Source: Kofleriaceae bacterium
Lineage (GTDB): Bacteria; Myxococcota_A; Polyangia; Haliangiales; Haliangiaceae
Direction of reading: 5' to 3'
NCBI GenBank assembly: GCA_020633495.1
Contig: JACKDR010000006.1
Coordinates: forward strand, 1-64,000
DNA: 64,000 nucleotides
A program made the translations under genes and the position numbers. Positions 59,956-64,000 of the stretch are shown one piece after another; positions within the stretch are counted from its first letter, which is position 1; each line of letters opens with the position of its first letter. The notes beneath the pieces are model-generated. The model did no database searches and was not told where the DNA came from. It saw only the letters and a list, made by a program, of their open reading frames with translations.

Positions 59956-61464
59956 CTACGCGTCGTCGTCGGGGCCGTCGGCCGCGGTCGCGCCGGCGGC
60001 GCCGCGCAGGCCGTGGGCGTCGGCCCACCGGTAGATCTGCCGGCGGTCGCGGCCGAAGCGGCGACCGAGGGCGCGGACGTTGCCGCCCAGCTCGCGCCAC
60101 GCGGCGACGAACTCGTCGCGGCTGGGGATCGCCGGGCGCTCGGGTGGCGCGGGCTCGGCGTCGGGCGGCTCGGCGGCGGCGGCGGCGCCGGCCGCCGCGA
60201 TGGCCTGCGCCGGGACCTCGATCGCGCCGGTGGGGACGCCGGGCGAGGGCGGCGAGGTGGTGCCGCGCAGCCACGCCGGCAGGTCGTCGTCGTCGATCGC
60301 GATCGGCGAGCGAGGCTCGTGGCCGCGCGCGGCGCGGCCGCCGAGCTCGTGGATCAGGCGGTCGACGCCGCGCAGGTTGTCGGGCCAGGGGTGGGCGAGC
60401 AGGGTCGCCATCGCCGCGGCGGTCAGCGTCGGCGCCGCCAGCTCGACGCCGCGCGCCTCGCACCACGCCGCCCACAGCCGGTCGATCCACATCGGCAGGT
60501 CGCCGCGGCGCGCCGTCAGCGGCGGTACCTCCAGCGTCCACTTGGCGAGCCGCGCGTGGAGGTCGCGGCGGAACCGCCCGGCCTCGACCATCGCCGGCAG
60601 GTCGCGGTTGGTGGCGGCGACGACGCGGACGTCGACGGTGACGGCGCGCGCGCCGCCGACCGGCTGGACGACGCCGTCCTGCAGCACGCGGAGCAGCTTG
60701 GGCTGCAGCTCCAGCGGCAGCTCGCCGACCTCGTCGAGCAGCAGCGTGCCGCCGTCGGCGGCGCGGAAGACCCCGTCGGCGTCGGTGGTGGCGCCGGTGA
60801 ACGCGCCGCGCGCGTGCCCGAACAGCTGGCTCTCGACCAGCTGCGGCGCCAGCGCCGCGCAGTTGACCGGGATCAGCGGGCCGCCGCGGCCGCCGAGGCG
60901 GTGCAGCTCGCGGGCGACCCACTCCTTGCCGGTGCCGGTGTCGCCGGTCACCAGCGCCGGCGACGGGTCGACGGCGGCGAGGCCCACCTGCGCCCGCAGC
61001 CGCGCCATCGCGACCGAGGCGCCGGGCAGGCCGTCGTCGTCGCCGCGGTCGTCGCCGCGGTCGTCGCCGCGGGCGTCGTCGCGGTCGTCGTCGCCGAGCC
61101 CGTCGTCGAGCCGCTCGTAGGCGATGAAGACGCCGCCGAGGCGTAGCACCGCGCCGTCGGCGAGCCGCCGGCCGGCGGCGGCGGCGACGCCATCGACCAG
61201 GGTGCCGTGCCGGCTGGCGAGGTCGTCGACGACGTGGACCCCGGCGGCCTGGTCCCAGGCGACCCGGGCGTGGCGGCGCGACACCGTGCCGTGGATCAGC
61301 GCCGGCGAGCCATCGTCGGGGGCGCGTCCCAGGGTCAGCGGCGCCGCCGACACCAGCGCCCGCCAGCGCAGGCCCCGCGGCGCGATCGCCCGCAGCACGG
61401 CCCGCGCCGGCCGGGCCACGCGGTCGCCGTGGATCACCAGCGAGTCGGTCGGGTGATCGTGCAT
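59956..61464 (-). CDS. FHA-domain sigma54-dependent transcription activator
   Basis: A 502-residue enhancer-binding protein. FHA domain about residues 40-110 (LTLGRAPDDGS, GTVSRRHARV, LASRHGTLVDG), a charged Asp/Arg/Gly linker from a 12-base repeat (about 61040-61090), the AAA domain about 140-365 with Walker A GDTGTGKEWVAR, the sigma54-contact loop GAFTGAT, Walker B GGTLLLDEVGELP and VVAATNRDL, then a Fis-type helix-turn-helix (NVRALGRRFGRDRRQIYRW). No receiver domain, so it is controlled by a phosphothreonine partner, that is, by one of the Ser/Thr kinases, a typical myxobacterial arrangement. ATG at 61464 is preferred; the ATG at 61479 overlaps the TATGCT -10-like box. Confidence 0.95.
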   Translation of the reverse strand: MHDHPTDSLVIHGDRVARPARAVLRAIAPRGLRWRALVSAAPLTLGRAPDDGSPALIHGTVSRRHARVAWDQAAGVHVVDDLASRHGTLVDGVAAAAGRRLADGAVLRLGGVFIAYERLDDGLGDDDRDDARGDDRGDDRGDDDGLPGASVAMARLRAQVGLAAVDPSPALVTGDTGTGKEWVARELHRLGGRGGPLIPVNCAALAPQLVESQLFGHARGAFTGATTDADGVFRAADGGTLLLDEVGELPLELQPKLLRVLQDGVVQPVGGARAVTVDVRVVAATNRDLPAMVEAGRFRRDLHARLAKWTLEVPPLTARRGDLPMWIDRLWAAWCEARGVELAAPTLTAAAMATLLAHPWPDNLRGVDRLIHELGGRAARGHEPRSPIAIDDDDLPAWLRGTTSPPSPGVPTGAIEVPAQAIAAAGAAAAAEPPDAEPAPPERPAIPSRDEFVAAWRELGGNVRALGRRFGRDRRQIYRWADAHGLRGAAGATAADGPDDDA

Positions 61465-61474
61465 CGGCGCCCGC

Positions 61475-61480
61475 AGCATA
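61475..61480 (-). promoter_or_regulatory. -10-like TATGCT for the sigma54 activator gene
   Basis: On the minus strand TATGCT ends 10 bases before the ATG at 61464. The identical hexamer precedes the propeller kinase at 42873-42878. Confidence 0.35.
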
Positions 61481-61498
61481 GCGTGATACAGGTGGCCG

Positions 61499-62056
61499 GT
61501 GACCGCGCTCGACGACCTCGATCCCGCGCTGCTCGACGCCCCGTCCGCCGAGCTCGCCGCCCGCCTGCGCGCCGGCCGCCCCGTCGACGCCGCCGCGGTG
61601 TGCGGCTGGCAGTACGACGGCATCAGCCTCGGGCTGCCGGCCTGGATCGAGCGGCTGACCTGGAAGAAGTTCGCCAAGGCGTTCCACCGCGACGCCGACG
61701 GCGCGCTCCGCGGCTGGAACCTCCGCTGCCACCAGGACGGCCTCGACGCGCCCTGGCGGCCGCGCGTCCACCGCAGCGTGCCCGTGACGTTCGGCCACTT
61801 CGCGCTGACCACGGTCGACGATCGCTACCCGGCGCCGGCCGGCACGCTGCTGCTCGACTACGGCCGCGGCGGCAACCGCCGCGGCGATCCCGTGGCGCGC
61901 CTGCGCGATCCGGTGGTCGCGCTCGACGACGCCGGCGACCGGCTGCTCGGCTGCTCGCTGGTCGAGGTCGCGGGCCGGCTGATCGCGACGCCGAGCTACT
62001 TCGTGCTGCGCCGCGGCCCCCGGGTCGGCCACGTGCCGACCCCGCCGCGCCGCTGA
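61499..62056 (+). CDS. hypothetical protein, 185 residues
   Basis: A soluble protein of unrecognised family, GTG start at 61499, divergent from the sigma54 activator with 34 bases between. Distinctive segments are WQYDGISLGLPAWIERLTWK, KFAKAFHRD, WNLRCHQDG, then VTFGHFALTTVDD and LLLDYGRGGN. The Trp/His/Phe content and lack of membrane segments suggest a compact enzyme or binding fold. No catalytic motif identified. Codon use resembles its neighbours, so it is a real gene. Confidence 0.7.
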   Translation: MTALDDLDPALLDAPSAELAARLRAGRPVDAAAVCGWQYDGISLGLPAWIERLTWKKFAKAFHRDADGALRGWNLRCHQDGLDAPWRPRVHRSVPVTFGHFALTTVDDRYPAPAGTLLLDYGRGGNRRGDPVARLRDPVVALDDAGDRLLGCSLVEVAGRLIATPSYFVLRRGPRVGHVPTPPRR

Positions 62057-62076
62057 TCAGCGCGCGGCCGGCGCGG

Positions 62077-62406
62077 TCACGACCGCGCCAGCTCGACCAG
62101 CGCGGGCACGCTGGTCAGGTGGTAGACCAGCAGCGACGAGTACGCGATCGCCGACGCCACCAGCGCGACCGAGGCGGCGCGGCGCCGGCGCAGCCGGAAC
62201 AGCACCAGCACGCCCATCGAGACCAGGGCCAGCTTGACCAGCATGAAGCCGACCGGGCCGCGGGTCAGGGCCTGACCCATCAGCGGGTTGCCCTCGACGG
62301 CGAGGCCGAGGTGAACGTAGATCAGCGTGAAGACCGCGTCGATGAGGTTCAGGACCAGGATGGCCCCGGCGATCATCGTGAGGGGGACGCGGCGCGACAA
62401 CGACAT
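62077..62406 (-). CDS. small four-helix membrane protein (DUF5658-like)
   Basis: A 109-residue membrane protein. Helices: VPLTMIAGAILVLNLIDAVFTLIYVHL (begins at about residue 7), FMLVKLALVSMGVLVLFRL, SVALVASAIAYSSLLVYHL. The NLIDAVFTL...NPLM pattern is characteristic of DUF5658. ATG 62406 has GGGAGGA only 1-2 bases upstream; the spacing is too short, so a TTG two codons in is an alternative. Convergent with the 185-residue hypothetical. Confidence 0.75.
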   Translation of the reverse strand: MSLSRRVPLTMIAGAILVLNLIDAVFTLIYVHLGLAVEGNPLMGQALTRGPVGFMLVKLALVSMGVLVLFRLRRRRAASVALVASAIAYSSLLVYHLTSVPALVELARS

Positions 62407-62573
62407 GTCCTCCCGAGATGCAGCCGGTGGGCCAGCGCGGGCGCCAGGTAACCGATGGAATCGTCTCGCCCGGGGGCGCGGGAGTGCGACACGATGGCGA
62501 CCGGTGACCCCAGGACCTGCCACCGGGACACGGGATCGGCGCCCGGCGGCGTGATCGGAACCCCGGGGACCCT

Positions 62574-62579
62574 TACACT
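62574..62579 (+). promoter_or_regulatory. -10-like TACACT for the diguanylate cyclase gene
   Basis: TACACT ends 9 bases before the GTG at 62589, so the message would have a leader of about three bases at most. Confidence 0.4.
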
Positions 62580-62588
62580 TGGCGGACC

Positions 62589-63968
62589 GTGACCGCCGGG
62601 ACGTCCGATGCGCTTTCCGAGCTCGCCAGGATCTGGCGCCGCTACGAGGCCGACCCGGAGGGCGCGATTCGTGCCGTCACCGAGGCCGGCTGCCGGGCCC
62701 TCGACGTCGCCCGCTGCAGCGTCTGGCTGCTCGACGAGGCCCGCACGGTGCTCCGCTGCGTCGACCTGTGCGAGATCGCGACGAATCGCCACACCAGCGG
62801 CACCGAGCTGCGCGCCGCCGACTACCCGGCGTACTTCCGCGCCCTCGACGACGAGGAGCCGATCGCCGCCGACGACGCCCACCACGACCCGCGCACCGCC
62901 GAGTTCTCGCCGGGCTACCTGGCGCCGCTCGGCATCGGCGCGATGCTCGACGCGCCCATCCGGCTCGGCCTGCGGCTGGTCGGCGTGGTCTGCCACGAGC
63001 ACATCGGGCCGGCGCGGGTGTGGACCCGGGGCGAGCAGAAGGACGCCGCGTTCCTCGCCAGCCTGACCTCGCTGGCGCTCGAGCTGCGGCAGCGCGCCCG
63101 GCGCGAGGCGCTGCTGTCGGCGACCCTGGAGTCGACCGGCGAGGGCATCGTCGCGGTCGACGGCGAGCGGGTCGTCGCGTTCAACCGCCGCTTCGTCGAG
63201 ATGTGGAAGCTCGGCGAGGCCCCCGGCAACGTGTCGCAGCTGCGGGCGGCGATGGACGCGCGGACCCAGCGGCTGGCCCGCTTCCTCGGCACCGCCTCGG
63301 AGATCCTCGCCGACGACACCGACGCGGTCGACGCCATCGAGCTCAGCGACGGTCGCGTCTTCGAGCGGACGTCGCGGCCGCAGATCATCCTCGGCGAGAC
63401 CGTGGGGCGGGTGTGGAGCTTCCGCGACATCACCGGCCAGCGCCGCGCCGAGGCCGCGCTGCGGGCCAGCGAGCAGCGCATGCGCGAGCTGGCGATCCGC
63501 GACGGCCTCACCGGGCTGTTCAACCGCCGCCACACCCTCGAGGTCCTGGCCGACGCGCTGGCGTCGTCGGCCCGGACCGGCGAGCAGGTCACCGTCGGGC
63601 TGATCGACCTCGATCACTTCAAGAAGGTCAACGACACCCACGGTCACCTGGTCGGCGACGCCGTGCTGCGCGACTTCGCCCAGGTCCTCGGCGGTCGTCT
63701 GCGCGGCACCGACGTCGTCGGCCGCTACGGCGGCGAGGAGTTCATCGTCGTGATGCGCCGCGCCGACCTCGCCGCCGCGCGGCACGTGCTGGAGGCGATC
63801 CGCGCCGACCAGGCCACCCGGGCGCTGCCCGAGGACGTGCCCCGGTACACCTTCAGCGCCGGGCTCGCGGCGGCGGGCGACGACGGCGGCGACGTCACCG
63901 CGCTGCTGGCGCGGGCCGACGAGCGGCTCTACGACGCCAAGCGGGCCGGCCGCGACCGGGTCGTCTGA
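62589..63968 (+). CDS. GAF-PAS-GGDEF diguanylate cyclase
   Basis: A 459-residue soluble c-di-GMP synthase. GAF domain about residues 20-170 (ARCSVWLLDEARTVLRCVDL, then MLDAPIRLGLRLVGVVCHEH), a PAS-like domain about 175-285 (TLESTGEGIVAVDGERVVAF, VWSFRDITGQRRAEAAL), then GGDEF about 300-455: DGLTGLFNRRHTLEVL, LIDLDHFKKVNDTHGH, and the active site RYGGEEF. The inhibitory RXXD (RGTD) lies exactly five residues before it, so product feedback should work. GTG at 62589. It turns a small-molecule or redox signal sensed by GAF/PAS into c-di-GMP, affecting motility or development. Confidence 0.96.
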   Translation: MTAGTSDALSELARIWRRYEADPEGAIRAVTEAGCRALDVARCSVWLLDEARTVLRCVDLCEIATNRHTSGTELRAADYPAYFRALDDEEPIAADDAHHDPRTAEFSPGYLAPLGIGAMLDAPIRLGLRLVGVVCHEHIGPARVWTRGEQKDAAFLASLTSLALELRQRARREALLSATLESTGEGIVAVDGERVVAFNRRFVEMWKLGEAPGNVSQLRAAMDARTQRLARFLGTASEILADDTDAVDAIELSDGRVFERTSRPQIILGETVGRVWSFRDITGQRRAEAALRASEQRMRELAIRDGLTGLFNRRHTLEVLADALASSARTGEQVTVGLIDLDHFKKVNDTHGHLVGDAVLRDFAQVLGGRLRGTDVVGRYGGEEFIVVMRRADLAAARHVLEAIRADQATRALPEDVPRYTFSAGLAAAGDDGGDVTALLARADERLYDAKRAGRDRVV

Positions 63969-64000
63969 CCGCGGCGCCGCGGGCCGGCGCCGCGCACGCC

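Overview
The window is very GC-rich, gene-dense DNA from a large-genome myxobacterium. A relative of Haliangium (Kofleriaceae-like) is the best guess. The pointers are four Hanks-type Ser/Thr kinases plus a pseudokinase, many secreted and lipoproteins with low-complexity linkers, giant TPR and beta-propeller proteins, an FHA-sigma54 regulator, and a satellite operon with two microcompartment pentamer genes like the one I recall from Haliangium ochraceum. No rRNA, tRNA, insertion sequence, prophage or CRISPR array was seen.

Layout. 0-9.5 kb: a truncated kinase, a secreted basic protein, an M20 dipeptidase, clpS-clpA, and a membrane kinase followed by its pseudokinase paralogue. 9.6-11.1 kb: REP-like repeats, then a three-gene minus-strand microcompartment operon (two EutN/CcmL pentamers and a class II aldolase with a C-terminal encapsulation-like helix), all joined by 4-base GTGA overlaps. 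11.2-19.5 kb: a TPR protein of about 2,780 residues. 19.5-23.6 kb: a relatively AT-rich leader with stacked dyads, two exported proteins, a P-loop kinase-like ATPase and a small lipoprotein. 23.7-31.1 kb: an FHA-containing Ser/Thr kinase divergent from a HEPN-like/STAND/WD40 protein that carries about 13 apparent frameshifts. 31.2-40.1 kb: two exported proteins, then a tightly overlapped operon GAF - subtilase - TPR - ABC exporter - small leader-like protein, which looks like an undescribed peptide maturation and export system. 40.1-47.3 kb: a propeller kinase, a zinc-ribbon membrane protein, a carboxypeptidase-regulatory/PDZ protein, and a ferritin-like/ferredoxin-like/double-CDGSH fusion. 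47.3-57.8 kb: a minus-strand transglutaminase / circularly permuted ATP-grasp / alpha-E operon ending in a lipoprotein metalloprotease. 57.9-64 kb: DUF4239 and DksA-like proteins, a cysteine-peptidase-like lipoprotein, an FHA-sigma54 activator, two hypotheticals and a GAF-PAS-GGDEF diguanylate cyclase.

Two global signals stand out. First, many first-in-operon genes have a TANNNT -10 hexamer ending 5-10 bases before the start codon and no Shine-Dalgarno sequence, which suggests widespread leaderless transcripts; operon-internal genes are coupled by ATGA/GTGA overlaps. Second, about 23 apparent frameshifts fall in GC-extreme Ala/Arg-rich genes left of 45 kb and none were noticed to the right. 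This looks more like consensus sequence error than biology, but it affects how those genes should be read.
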